From contig NZ_BMDO01000014.1 of assembly GCF_014635825.1 (NCBI RefSeq), positions 1 through 64,000 on the forward strand: 64,000 nt of DNA, in the 5' to 3' direction. Below, piece by piece: positions 33,560 through 42,477 of this stretch (the stretch's first letter is position 1; the number at the start of each line of letters is the position of its first letter). Made by a program: the position numbers and the translations under genes. The notes beneath the pieces were generated by a model. That model was not told where the DNA came from. It saw only the letters and a list, made by a program, of their open reading frames with translations, and made no database searches. This stretch comes from Mucilaginibacter galii (GTDB taxonomy: Bacteria > Bacteroidota > Bacteroidia > Sphingobacteriales > Sphingobacteriaceae).

Positions 33560-35140
33560 CTACCATGAAATACCGCCGCCTGGAGGGTTAGGACAAGTAT
33601 CTACCCTTTGACTACCTGTAAAATTATAGTTTGCCGGATAGATTTTATAAATCACAATATCCTTATCCATATATTTTGTTGGGTTGATTACTTCATAGTA
33701 TAATTTCAGCCCAATTTGTTTACCACTATACATATTTTCAATAGTTTCCCCATAGACTAACTGGCGTGTTTCCTGGTGATAAGGAAAAGCTCCGCCATAA
33801 CGTGTTGCATACTCCGGCCGCTGATCGCCAGGTGCTACAATTATACCAATTGTGGCTCCTTTGAAGATCAGCCCATTTGCTGCGTGATTAGAAATGAAGT
33901 TTACCGGATTAGCCAATTCGGCCGTTGCATCTACATACCACTGGCAATTATCGTTATATCCCTCTTTTATGGAACAGTTAAAGGTAGGCATCTCTACAAT
34001 ATTAAATAAGCCCCAGCTTATAGGCTGTACTGGTTTATAGTCAGAAAGCACGGTGCTATTACTGTTCAACGAAAAGGTACGACTGTACAATGTGTTACCT
34101 AAAACAGCAAGACCCGAAAAGTTTAGAGTTCCACTAAATTTCAATGGTTGCCTTGGTGCCGGCTTCGTCTTTCCACCAATAAAGGATTTTATAATGCCGA
34201 GGGCAGTACCCACAAGCGGTATAGCATCCGCATATGATGAGTTTAAAATGTTGTGGAAAATACTATTATCAGGTTTACCCCACTGGCTTTCTTTCAATAC
34301 TTTTCTAAATTTATCGGCACCGTCAACAATGTTGTAACCGGTATTGATAGCATTGGCAAAAGATGTTCCCTGACCACCCGGTGTAACTTGTGTAATGGTT
34401 TCATTCAACGTAAAATCAGTTGAATTTAAAGTGATGGTAGTTTCATCAATCCGGTTAATTTGCAGCTTCAAGCCTGCGTTCATGGCGTATCCGGGGTCAT
34501 AACCTGCCAGGTTGTAGTCGAATACTAACCAATCTGAAAACTGATTTGAGGTTGCAATTTGATGATCTTTAACATTGGGATCATAATTATTCAGGAACGA
34601 ACCGGCGCCCTCGGCATTAAAGGTCATGAGTCCGCCTGTATAACCCGGATTAACGAAGCTTAAATCGGCCTTTAAATAAGACGACGGTACCTGCTGGGCG
34701 TTATACAACATAACCCTGAATATAGCCCGGTACTTATTATAAAGCACAAAGAACGGAAAATCAATAGGCCTTGTAGGCGTTCCAAAATCTCTGAAAGCTA
34801 ATACCCAGCCATCCTCAGGAAATATATCAAGTTCGGGTCCTGAGTTGAGTACATTACCCTGTGTATAAAAAGGAAGAAAGGTATTTATGGTTTGGATGTT
34901 GCTAACTGAACCCGTTGGCGAATAATATAAATTGTGCGCCTGGTACTGCCACCATTGCCAGTTAGGATCAAGGTTAGGATCATTAGGGTCGGTAATGTTT
35001 CTTACATTTTTAGTACGGTTGCTTGCCTCCTGCAACATAGCATCGGTACCTTCTTCCTTGATCTCGCCTTTTTTACAGCCTGCAACTGTAATTAACAATA
35101 AGGAAAATAAAAACAGAAATTTTGTGTAATTTTTTTTCAT
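33560..35140 (-). CDS. large lipoprotein of unknown function
   Basis: A 526-residue protein with a lipoprotein signal (LFSLLLITVAGC, C22). The mature part is rich in Asn, Tyr and Trp (PNWQWWQYQAHNLYY), consistent with a surface- or outer-membrane-anchored beta-rich protein. It ends in a Pro/Gly tail (DTCPNPPGGGISW) with a single cysteine. No family recognised and no SusC/SusD partner beside it. It has its own terminator at 33509. The sequence does not tell whether it faces the periplasm or the cell surface. Confidence 0.65.
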   Translation of the reverse strand: MKKNYTKFLFLFSLLLITVAGCKKGEIKEEGTDAMLQEASNRTKNVRNITDPNDPNLDPNWQWWQYQAHNLYYSPTGSVSNIQTINTFLPFYTQGNVLNSGPELDIFPEDGWVLAFRDFGTPTRPIDFPFFVLYNKYRAIFRVMLYNAQQVPSSYLKADLSFVNPGYTGGLMTFNAEGAGSFLNNYDPNVKDHQIATSNQFSDWLVFDYNLAGYDPGYAMNAGLKLQINRIDETTITLNSTDFTLNETITQVTPGGQGTSFANAINTGYNIVDGADKFRKVLKESQWGKPDNSIFHNILNSSYADAIPLVGTALGIIKSFIGGKTKPAPRQPLKFSGTLNFSGLAVLGNTLYSRTFSLNSNSTVLSDYKPVQPISWGLFNIVEMPTFNCSIKEGYNDNCQWYVDATAELANPVNFISNHAANGLIFKGATIGIIVAPGDQRPEYATRYGGAFPYHQETRQLVYGETIENMYSGKQIGLKLYYEVINPTKYMDKDIVIYKIYPANYNFTGSQRVDTCPNPPGGGISW

Positions 35141-35343
35141 TTTAATTGCAATTAGTGAATTATTTGAACTTTACTAACTGCAATTTAAGCCATTATTGCT
35201 TTAAAAGATATATTTAATAAACTTTTAATATATATTTAAATTAGTTTCATAAAAACAGTATGTTTATGAGATATTGTCAGCGAAAAATTTCCATAATTTC
35301 AACAAACTGTTAAATACACCTATATTATGCACGCGTATAAACG

Positions 35344-35375
35344 AAAGAAGCCTCACTTTTCAGTGAGGCTTCTTT
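35344..35375 (-). terminator. strong hairpin after pdhC
   Basis: Fourteen-base perfect arms AAAGAAGCCTCACT (35344-35357) and AGTGAGGCTTCTTT (35362-35375), four-base loop. It lies 16 bases beyond the pdhC stop and ends the E1-alpha/E2 transcript. The remainder of 35141-35343 is A/T-rich with no gene. Confidence 0.8.
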
Positions 35376-35391
35376 ATATTTTGTATATTAT

Positions 35392-37086
35392 TTATATCAA
35401 TAACCTTACCGGTTCTTCTAATAATGATTTAACCGTGTTCAGGAATGCGGCTGCAGTAGCACCATCAACCGTACGGTGATCGGCGCTTAACGTTACCTTC
35501 ATTACATTACCCGGAACCACAGCTCCGTTCTTAACTACCGGTATTTGTTGTATACCTGCTACGGCTAATATACAAGAGTCTGGCGTGTTAATAATGGCGG
35601 TAAAGTCATCCACACCAAACATACCTAAGTTAGAAATGGTGAACGTAGAACCTTCCCAATCGCTCGGTTGCAGTTTTTTGTCTTTAGCTTTTTTGGCAAA
35701 CTCTTTAACCTCGGCACTAATGCGGCTTAACGATTTACCATCGGCAAAACGCACAACCGGTACCAGCAAACCTTCGTCTACCGCTACGGCTATCCCAATG
35801 TTTACATGCTCGTTAAAGCGAATTTTATCGCCCAACCATGAAGAGTTAATGGCAGGGTGCTGTTTTAAGGCAGCAGCACAAGCTTTAACCACTAAATCAT
35901 TAAATGAGATCTTAATTGGCGACACTTCGTTCATTTTACCACGGGCCACAATAGCCTGATCCATATCAATGGAAACGGTTACAAAGAAGTGAGGTGCGGT
36001 AAACAAGCTTTCGCTTAAACGCTTGCCAATAACCTTACGCATTTGCGTAACCGGCTTTTCGGTATATTTTTCCTCGCCTACAAACGGTGCTAAGGTAATA
36101 GTTGGTCCTGCTTTAGCAGCACCTTCTTTAGCATTTGCACTGGCAGCTTGCTCGGCTTGTACTTGCGAAGTTGATGCAGATACACCGCTATCTTGTGAAG
36201 CGCCTTTAGCCGATGGCGTAAAGTTCTCTATATCTTTCTTAACAATGCGACCACCTTCGGCGCTACCTTTTACTTCGTTTAAGTTGATGCCTTTGTCTTT
36301 AGCAATTTTACGTGCTAAAGGCGATGCTTTTACGCGGCTGTCATCTTGTGACGTTTCAGTAGAAGAACTTGCAGTAGCAGTTTCTTCAGCAGCTTCCGGC
36401 TTTTCTTCGCTTTTTTCAGCGGCGGCAGGCGCAGCGTTTCCACCTTTTAATAAAGGCTGAATATCGGTACCTTCTTTACCAACAATGGCAATAATATCGT
36501 TTACCTGTGCAGCTTTACCTTCTTCAACACCAATGTAAAGCAGGGTACCTTCTTCGTAACCTACTACTTCCATGGTAGCTTTATCAGTATCTACATCGGC
36601 TAATGAATCATCGGCTTTAACCTTATCACCAACTTTGAAGTTCCATTTGTTAATTACCCCTTCGGTCATGGTATCGCTCAATAAAGGCATACGTATAACG
36701 GCAGCAGGAATGCTCGACAAATCAACAGCGGGCTCAGCAGCTTTTTCTTCTTTAGGGGCAGCAGGTGCTTTATCTTCGGCAGGTTTTTCTTCCTTAGCCT
36801 CGGCAGCCGGAGCCGCACCACCTTCTAATAACGATTTATAATCTTCGCCTTCGTTACCAATTACGGCAATTACCGCATCAACGGCAGCAGCTTTACCTTC
36901 TTCAATACCTACATAAAGTAAGGTACCGTCCTGGTACGATTCAAAATCCATAGTGGCTTTGTCGGTTTCAACCTCGGCCAATAAATCGCCTGATTTTACC
37001 TTGTCGCCAACTTTTTTATGCCATTTAGCGATGACCCCTTCGGTCATGGTATCGCTCATTTTGGGCATTTTAACTACTTCAGCCAT
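35392..37086 (-). CDS. pdhC: pyruvate dehydrogenase E2, dihydrolipoamide acetyltransferase
   Basis: A 564-residue E2 core of the pyruvate dehydrogenase complex, which transfers acetyl groups from lipoyl-lysine to CoA. Two lipoyl domains are visible, with the modified lysines in ETDKATM (K43) and DTDKATM (K169), each followed by an Ala/Pro/Glu-rich linker. Next come the E1/E3-binding domain (KASPLARKIAKDKGINLNEV) and the catalytic domain ending with HRTVDGATAAAF. It follows the E1-alpha gene by 44 bases on the same strand. E1-beta and E3 are not in the window. An in-frame duplication of the lipoyl domain is common in this group. Confidence 0.92.
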   Translation of the reverse strand: MAEVVKMPKMSDTMTEGVIAKWHKKVGDKVKSGDLLAEVETDKATMDFESYQDGTLLYVGIEEGKAAAVDAVIAVIGNEGEDYKSLLEGGAAPAAEAKEEKPAEDKAPAAPKEEKAAEPAVDLSSIPAAVIRMPLLSDTMTEGVINKWNFKVGDKVKADDSLADVDTDKATMEVVGYEEGTLLYIGVEEGKAAQVNDIIAIVGKEGTDIQPLLKGGNAAPAAAEKSEEKPEAAEETATASSSTETSQDDSRVKASPLARKIAKDKGINLNEVKGSAEGGRIVKKDIENFTPSAKGASQDSGVSASTSQVQAEQAASANAKEGAAKAGPTITLAPFVGEEKYTEKPVTQMRKVIGKRLSESLFTAPHFFVTVSIDMDQAIVARGKMNEVSPIKISFNDLVVKACAAALKQHPAINSSWLGDKIRFNEHVNIGIAVAVDEGLLVPVVRFADGKSLSRISAEVKEFAKKAKDKKLQPSDWEGSTFTISNLGMFGVDDFTAIINTPDSCILAVAGIQQIPVVKNGAVVPGNVMKVTLSADHRTVDGATAAAFLNTVKSLLEEPVRLLI

Positions 37087-37130
37087 ATAATGTTGATGAT
37101 AGTTTGGGGTTAATTATGTTTTAAAATAGG

Positions 37131-38126
37131 TTAGTCGCGAATGTATGGGTAATCGCTCTGTACGTATACATCGGTGTATAGTTCAGATGCCTCTGGCCAT
37201 GGCGATTCTTCGGCAAACTGTACCGCTTCGTCAACCTGTGCTTTAATTTTGGCTGCAATTTCCTCAAACCATTTCTCGTCGGCATAACCGTTTTGCTCAA
37301 TAGCTTGTTTCACTATCTCGATAGGATCTTTGGCTTTATAGCTTTCTACCTCTTCTTTGGTACGATACTTTTGCGGATCGCTCATGGAGTGACCTTTATA
37401 ACGATAGGTACGCATTTCCAGGAAGGTTGGACCTTCGCCTGCACGCGCGCGGCGCGCGGCCTCGTCCATAGCGTTGTGTACTGCAACAGGGTCCATACCA
37501 TCAACTGCCGATGAAGGGATACCGTATGGCAAACCTAATTTATAAATATCTACATCGGCGGTGGTACGGGCTACCGAAGTACCCATGGCGTAACCGTTGT
37601 TTTCGCAAACAAAAATTACAGGGATCTTCCACAGGGCGGCCATGTTAAAGGTTTCGCCCAGGGCACCCTGGCGTACGGCGCCATCGCCCATATAACAAAC
37701 GTTCACGTGGTCGGTACCTTTGTACATTTCGGCAAAGGCAATACCGGCACCCAGCGGAATTTGACCGCCTACAATACCGTGGCCACCGTAAAAGTGGTTA
37801 GCCTTATCGAACATGTGCATAGAACCACCTTTACCTTTAGAGATACCGGTAGCTTTACCATACATTTCGGCCATGATAGCGCCCGGCGAAGTACCTTTGG
37901 CTAAAGCATGAGCGTGATCGCGGTAAGTGGTGATCATGCTGTCTTCATGACGTAAGGCCGATACGGCTCCGGCTAAAACAGCCTCCTGGCCTATATATAA
38001 ATGGCAAAAACCTCTGATTTTTTGCTGTCCGTATAACTGTCCTGTTTTTTCTTCGAACTTACGCATTAACAGCATCAGTTCGTACCACATCAGGTAGGTG
38101 TCTTTAGTTATTTCGATTGAACTCAT
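37131..38126 (-). CDS. pdhA: pyruvate dehydrogenase E1 component, alpha subunit
   Basis: A 331-residue thiamine diphosphate enzyme subunit that decarboxylates pyruvate. The TPP motif starts with GDGAVRQGALGETFN and ends in ENNGYAMGT; the phosphorylation-loop-like RYKGHSMSDPQKYR and GGSMHMF blocks are typical of PdhA. It heads a two-gene run with the E2 gene. A TAGATTTG box lies on the minus strand at 38169-38162, 35 bases before the start. The beta subunit must be encoded elsewhere. Confidence 0.94.
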   Translation of the reverse strand: MSSIEITKDTYLMWYELMLLMRKFEEKTGQLYGQQKIRGFCHLYIGQEAVLAGAVSALRHEDSMITTYRDHAHALAKGTSPGAIMAEMYGKATGISKGKGGSMHMFDKANHFYGGHGIVGGQIPLGAGIAFAEMYKGTDHVNVCYMGDGAVRQGALGETFNMAALWKIPVIFVCENNGYAMGTSVARTTADVDIYKLGLPYGIPSSAVDGMDPVAVHNAMDEAARRARAGEGPTFLEMRTYRYKGHSMSDPQKYRTKEEVESYKAKDPIEIVKQAIEQNGYADEKWFEEIAAKIKAQVDEAVQFAEESPWPEASELYTDVYVQSDYPYIRD

Positions 38127-38161
38127 TTATTAAAGAATCAATTACTGTTTTTTGGGATGCG

Positions 38162-38169
38162 CAAATCTA
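38162..38169 (-). promoter_or_regulatory. TAGATTTG box for pdhA-pdhC
   Basis: An exact TAnnTTTG on the minus strand, 35 bases before the pdhA ATG. No TTTG was found at the expected -33 distance, so this is a moderate call. Confidence 0.4.
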
Positions 38170-38299
38170 ATTATATCCTTGAAAAAAATCGATTTCGGAA
38201 CACATTTGTTAAAAATAATTTAGGCAGGGTAGCGTTTTTCCCTACTCCGGTTAACTGCAGCGCACCAGAAATTAATTATGAAAAAATATTTTTTCGAGA

Positions 38300-38330
38300 T
38301 TTGGTTTTTTGGAAATAATGTATAGCTTTG
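38300..38330 (+). promoter_or_regulatory. TTTG-N19-TAGCTTTG promoter before the NlpC/P60 gene
   Basis: TTTG at 38300-38303 and TAGCTTTG at 38323-38330 have the ideal Bacteroidota spacing of 19 bases. A leader of about 65 bases follows to the ATG at 38403. It is the best-formed promoter in the window. Confidence 0.7.
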
Positions 38331-38402
38331 TCTTCAACAATAGACACCAGTGTCCATTTTAATAAACAAGTCACCAATTAATTCAAGAAAACTGTTGATT
38401 AG

Positions 38403-38951
38403 ATGAAGAAATTGTCCTTAGCTATTGCCTTAACCCTGAGTATTTTAAGCACACAGGCCCAAACAAAAAGCATTCCAAGTACCCAGGTTACTGAAACCGA
38501 AGAAGATAAAGGTTTAGCCAAAGATTACTTTTCACAAATTATGGGTGTGGCTATGTCTGCCACCTCAAACGTAAAGCTTTTTCAATTTGTATACGACTGG
38601 ATCGGTACTCCTTACCATTTAGGTGGCGATACTAAACGTGGTATTGATTGTTCTGGCTTTGCTTACCAGCTTTACAGCAAGGTGTTTAACACTGCCATTG
38701 GCAACAATAGCCGCAACATCTTCAGCATGGTTAACCCTGTAGGTAAAGAAGAATTGAAAGAAGGAGATTTAGTTTTCTTTAAGATACACAGCCGCGCCAT
38801 TACCCATGTAGGCGTTTATATTGGCAACGGTAAATTTGCACACGCATCTTCAAGTAAAGGTGTAATGGTAAGTTACCTGGCCGACCCATACTGGACCCGC
38901 TATTATTATAAAGGCGGCCGGTTACTTGCAGAAGCCCCTCAAAATAATTAA
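38403..38951 (+). CDS. NlpC/P60 (C40) cell-wall peptidase
   Basis: A 182-residue exported cysteine peptidase with a signal peptide (to about residue 20, LSTQAQ). The NlpC/P60 catalytic cysteine is C83 in GIDCSGFAYQL; H135 is in THVGVYIGNG and a further His (KFAHAS) follows. These enzymes cut gamma-D-Glu-diaminopimelate bonds in peptidoglycan stem peptides. It has a good own promoter and a downstream terminator, so it is a single-gene unit. Confidence 0.9.
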   Translation: MKKLSLAIALTLSILSTQAQTKSIPSTQVTETEEDKGLAKDYFSQIMGVAMSATSNVKLFQFVYDWIGTPYHLGGDTKRGIDCSGFAYQLYSKVFNTAIGNNSRNIFSMVNPVGKEELKEGDLVFFKIHSRAITHVGVYIGNGKFAHASSSKGVMVSYLADPYWTRYYYKGGRLLAEAPQNN

Positions 38952-38970
38952 TCGATATATATCAAAAGAA

Positions 38971-38997
38971 AAAGCTCCCGCCATAAACGGGAGCTTT
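38971..38997. terminator. bidirectional terminator AAAGCTCCCG/CGGGAGCTTT
   Basis: Ten-base perfect arms (38971-38980 and 38988-38997), loop of seven, flanked by A and T tracts; it lies between the C40 gene and the convergent small membrane protein gene. Confidence 0.85.
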
Positions 38998-39001
38998 TTT
39001 G

Positions 39002-39190
39002 TTATTTGGCGTTATCGGTGGTGTTGCGCACCAAGCCCATACCCGAAAAGAAAAAGATGATAGCAATTACACCGATCACGATCAGGTTGGTCACATTACT
39101 GCTGTGCTGAATAATTTGAATACCGGTATAAATAAGACCAATAATGCCTAAGATGGTCAAAATGGCTCCGAAAGTACGTTTTAAGTTCAT
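39002..39190 (-). CDS. two-helix small membrane protein
   Basis: A 62-residue protein with two hydrophobic helices (about 7-26 and 35-52). The N-terminus MNLKRTFGAILTILGIIGLIYTG-like pattern recurs in a small family of uncharacterised membrane proteins in Bacteroidota. It is convergent with the C40 gene and divergent from the SPFH gene, with 74 bases between. Function unknown. Confidence 0.6.
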   Translation of the reverse strand: MNLKRTFGAILTILGIIGLIYTGIQIIQHSSNVTNLIVIGVIAIIFFFSGMGLVRNTTDNAK

Positions 39191-39264
39191 AATAATTTAT
39201 TTAAATGATTTAAGTAGCATCTATAAATAATACTTTTATATTTATTGTCTTATAACACCAATAT

Positions 39265-40200
39265 ATGATTGCCGTTTGGATTATTATTTTTATTTTAGTT
39301 ATTATAGGCTTTACCTCCTTTGTAACCATAAAGCAGGGCACCGTTGGCGTGGTTACCGTTTTTGGTAAATACCGCCGTATACTGCTGCCAGGGCTTAATT
39401 TTAAGATTCCGTTGATAGAGGTTTTGCAATCGCGTATCTCTATTCAAAACCGTTCGGTAGAGCTCGAGTTTCAGGCGGTAACGGTAGATCAGGCTAATGT
39501 TTACTTCAAAGCTATGATCTTATACTCAGTTTTTGACCAGAGCGAGGAAGCCATCAAAGCCGTAGCCTTTAAGTTTGTGGATGAACGTAATCTTATGCAG
39601 GCATTGGTACGTACCGTAGAAGGCTCTATCCGGGCTTATGTGGCTACTAAACGCCAGAGCGATGTATTGATATTGCGCCGCGAAATTGTGGAGCACGTAA
39701 AGGAACAGATAGATAATATTTTAGAAGGCTGGGGCTACCATTTACAGGATCTGCAATTGAACGATATTACGTTTGATGATGTGATCATGAAATCGATGAG
39801 CCAGGTAGTAGCCAGCAACAACCTGAAAGCTGCCGCCGAAAACGAAGGACAAGCGCTCCTCATCACCAAAACCAAAGCTGCCGAGGCCGAGGGTAACGCC
39901 ATTAAGATTGCCGCCGAAGCCGAACGCCAGGCATCGCAGTTACGCGGCCAAGGTGTGGCCCTATTCCGCGAGGAAGTGGCCAAAGGTATGACGGTAGCTG
40001 CCAAGGAAATGCACCAGGCCAATATGGATACCTCGGTAATCTTATTCACTATGTGGACCGAAGCCATTAAGCACTTCTCCGAAAACTCTAAAGGCAACGT
40101 CATCTTCCTCGATGGTTCGGCCGAAAACATGCAAAAGACCATGAAAGAGATGATGGCCATGCATAGTTTACAAACCGATGCAGTAAAGAATGACCGATAA
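39265..40200 (+). CDS. SPFH/Band 7 domain protein (stomatin-like)
   Basis: A 311-residue membrane-anchored protein: one N-terminal helix (about 2-20), an SPFH domain (about 22-190), then an Ala/Glu-rich coiled coil (AAENEGQALLITKTKAAEAE and following). Stomatin/HflK-like proteins form oligomeric membrane scaffolds and modulate proteases or channels. No NfeD partner is adjacent, so the partner is unknown. Confidence 0.88.
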   Translation: MIAVWIIIFILVIIGFTSFVTIKQGTVGVVTVFGKYRRILLPGLNFKIPLIEVLQSRISIQNRSVELEFQAVTVDQANVYFKAMILYSVFDQSEEAIKAVAFKFVDERNLMQALVRTVEGSIRAYVATKRQSDVLILRREIVEHVKEQIDNILEGWGYHLQDLQLNDITFDDVIMKSMSQVVASNNLKAAAENEGQALLITKTKAAEAEGNAIKIAAEAERQASQLRGQGVALFREEVAKGMTVAAKEMHQANMDTSVILFTMWTEAIKHFSENSKGNVIFLDGSAENMQKTMKEMMAMHSLQTDAVKNDR

Positions 40201-40267
40201 AGCTACCTAATGTTGTTGCAAGTAGCAGTTATTGAAGTAACGTCCATTTAACAATTCACTAAAATTA

Positions 40268-40750
40268 ATGAAGAAGCAGCGAGGTTTAAAAAGGTATTAT
40301 AGCAACCTCGGATTGCAAAACGATTTTAAAGAAATGACGTGGCTCAATTTTGATTGTCCCGAAATTTGGTTTGATAACTGGCACATACACTTTGATTGGA
40401 AAGGCTACGGTAACAATAGTTTCAACAAAAGAAAGCCTCACCTTGATAAACTGTTCCGGCACTTTAGCTTGTTAGTTAATATGACACACCGCATAAAATC
40501 TGACTTTCAGCTTTATGCAATCATTTATGATATAGATAGTTCGGATGATGCGCTGTGTATACATACACCAAATCCGAATAACAGTCCTTTTCCTCTCGAA
40601 ATTGAGGAATTGTCAAAAGCATCAACGCTTAACAATAAACCGCTTAACCTATATGTTAAAAATTTAGAAGGTTACGAAAAGCTATATGGGCAAACTCAAT
40701 ATGAGGCATACTGCTTACTTTACATTAAAGGTATTGGGAAGCCTTTCTAA
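40268..40750 (+). CDS. hypothetical protein, soluble
   Basis: A 160-residue protein with no signal or helix anchor, rich in Asn, Asp, Trp and His (FDCPEIWFDNWHIHFDWKGYG). Base use is more A/T-rich than that of the flanking genes, which fits an acquired gene. No family recognised. It lies between the SPFH and DUF922 genes with 67 bases on each side. Confidence 0.55.
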   Translation: MKKQRGLKRYYSNLGLQNDFKEMTWLNFDCPEIWFDNWHIHFDWKGYGNNSFNKRKPHLDKLFRHFSLLVNMTHRIKSDFQLYAIIYDIDSSDDALCIHTPNPNNSPFPLEIEELSKASTLNNKPLNLYVKNLEGYEKLYGQTQYEAYCLLYIKGIGKPF

Positions 40751-40817
40751 AACGGCTATTATTCTAATTAATTAAACTCTAAGCCATTCCTTTAGTCAAA
40801 AAGCAAATACCTCATTA

Positions 40818-41378
40818 ATGATGCTTAGATACGTGAGATTGATATTTGCCGCTTTGCTTTTCTTTATCGCAGCCACATCTGCCTATGCCCAGCAAGGTTA
40901 TCGCCTGTTAACCCCTAATGATTTTACAGGTGCTGTGCCCCCTGGCAGCGGATTTTATGTGGCACATACCAGTTGCGATGTAACCATGAAGTACGATGTG
41001 CAAAAATACCGGGGCGATTACCGCCTTACCTTTAACATTAGCCTGCTGCTTAACCGCGACCGCTCGTGGATTAACCGGCAAATGGTAACCAATGCCAATA
41101 TGATGGACGAAGTGCTACGACACGAACAGGGCCATTATCAAATTGCTTATATGATGCAGCAGGAGATGATAACCGAATTGAACCGGGTTCGTTATACCGG
41201 CGATTACCAGCGACAAGCCAACGACGTATTTAAGCGTATAGATGACAAATACCGCCAAATGAATGCTGACTACGACAGTGATACCCAGCACATGCAAAAC
41301 CGCAAACAGCAAGCGGCCTGGGTAAACTACCTTAACCAGGAAGTTGCCCGGGCAAGTAATTTAGCAATGAACAATTGA
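40818..41378 (+). CDS. DUF922-type exported zinc protease
   Basis: A 186-residue protein with a signal peptide (to about residue 24, TSAYAQ) and the HExxH motif HEQGH at 102-106 following DEVLR, the pattern of DUF922 predicted zinc peptidases. The N-terminal domain (GYRLLTPNDFTGAVPPGSGF) is also characteristic. It probably acts in the periplasm; substrates unknown. The start may be the first ATG or the next codon, which is also Met. Confidence 0.8.
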   Translation: MMLRYVRLIFAALLFFIAATSAYAQQGYRLLTPNDFTGAVPPGSGFYVAHTSCDVTMKYDVQKYRGDYRLTFNISLLLNRDRSWINRQMVTNANMMDEVLRHEQGHYQIAYMMQQEMITELNRVRYTGDYQRQANDVFKRIDDKYRQMNADYDSDTQHMQNRKQQAAWVNYLNQEVARASNLAMNN

Positions 41379-41454
41379 TTAGATATTTTGATGAAGGGAC
41401 TTAGAGAATAAGGACTTTTTTAATAAATGCGTAATAAGCGTTTTAAATTCTCTT

Positions 41455-41655
41455 TCTTAAGTCCAAATATCCTTCTTTTCTAAGTCCAAACGCCGTTTAA
41501 AGTCCAAACATCCTTCTTCTCTAAGTCTAAAAGTCCGTTCAAAGTCCAAACATCCTTCTTCTCTAAGTCTAAACGTCCGTTCAAAGTCCAAACATTCTTC
41601 CTCCCCAAGTCTAAAAGTCCTTCTTCCCTAAGTCCAAGCATCCTTCTGTTCCAAG
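41455..41655. repeat. tandem repeat built from CTAAGTC(C/T)AAA and CATCCTTCTT
   Basis: Two adjacent 42-base units, 41509-41550 and 41551-41592, differ at one position. Around them the same words (CTAAGTCCAAA, CATCCTTCTT, AAGTCCGTTC) recur in shortened form from about 41455 to 41655, giving four or five units. The inverse word GGACTTAG/AAGGACTT appears at 41397-41416. The region lies between the DUF922 gene and the DUF4197 gene, both of which end here, and codes for nothing. Confidence 0.8.
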
Positions 41656-41673
41656 TCCAATCGTCTATTCCAA

Positions 41674-42435
41674 CTATCCGTTGGTTCTTTTTTGCACGTA
41701 GCCGAATACTTTTTGCAGCAACGGTGTGGTACGCGATGAAAAGTTGGTGCGGATATTCAGTTCTTCCTGGGCTATGCGGTAAAATAATCCGTCGATGGCT
41801 TTTTGAGTTACATAATCGTCCAGATCAGGATTGATCTTGTTAAAAACTAATGGTATTTTGTTGTATTGCGTAGCTAACTGACCATAGTATTTGGTAGCGC
41901 CAACTTTTGACAGGCTGGTATGAATAACCGGTTTAAACTGCTCGCTTAACTGTCCGGTGGTTACACGTTTAAAATAATTGGTGGCTGCATCCTTACTTCC
42001 ACCCAGCAAAATATTGGTCACATCCTGAATAGACATTTGCTTAATGGCCGATACAAATATGGGAGCTGCTTTACCAGCTGCATCCTCAGCGGCACGGTTG
42101 AGCGACAGGATGGCATCATCGCAAAGTTTGTTGAAGCCTAATTTGCGCAGGGTGCTTTCGGCTTTCTGGGCTTCGGGTGGTAAAAGCAGTTTCACAGCGG
42201 CATTTCCAAAAAAGCCGTTCAAGGCAGATAGCTGGCTGGTGCTTTTATTGGTACCTTGCTCTAAAGCTTGTTTAAGGCCGCTAATCATCTCGAGCGTACT
42301 GGGTGTACCCGTACTTTGGGATGGATTGTAAATGGTACCATTACCGGCATTTTGCACGGCAGTATTTAGCGTATCGCAGCTGCTGGTAACCATAAAAATA
42401 AACAGTAAAGGCAAAAAAGTAAAAAAGCGCTTCAT
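41674..42435 (-). CDS. DUF4197 lipoprotein
   Basis: A 253-residue protein with a lipobox (MVTSSC, C20) and the DUF4197 domain: LKQALEQGTNKSTSQLS, FFGNAAVKLLLPPEAQKAE, and the C-terminal KAIDGLFYRIAQEELNIR. The family is widespread in Gram-negative bacteria and of unknown function. Here it lies downstream of the phosphate transporter genes on the same strand but 42 bases after pit, so co-transcription is possible. Confidence 0.85.
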   Translation of the reverse strand: MKRFFTFLPLLFIFMVTSSCDTLNTAVQNAGNGTIYNPSQSTGTPSTLEMISGLKQALEQGTNKSTSQLSALNGFFGNAAVKLLLPPEAQKAESTLRKLGFNKLCDDAILSLNRAAEDAAGKAAPIFVSAIKQMSIQDVTNILLGGSKDAATNYFKRVTTGQLSEQFKPVIHTSLSKVGATKYYGQLATQYNKIPLVFNKINPDLDDYVTQKAIDGLFYRIAQEELNIRTNFSSRTTPLLQKVFGYVQKRTNG

Positions 42436-42477
42436 AGTAGTTTGACTACAATGTAAACGCTTTAAAGTTTGCTTTAC

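Noticed and set aside
35585..36460. Long plus-strand frames (35585-35959 and 36023-36460) opposite pdhC
   Set aside because: They are antisense to the lipoyl/linker part of E2, whose Ala/Glu-rich codons give Ser/Ala-rich nonsense on the other strand. No start context or family pattern.
39735..40160. 141-codon minus-strand frame opposite the SPFH gene
   Set aside because: Antisense to the coiled-coil region; composition (Ala/Ser/Leu) follows from the complementary Glu/Ala codons.
41455..41655. CRISPR array
   Set aside because: The units are contiguous, 42 bases long with internal variation and no unique spacers of constant length, and no cas gene is near. It is a simple tandem repeat.
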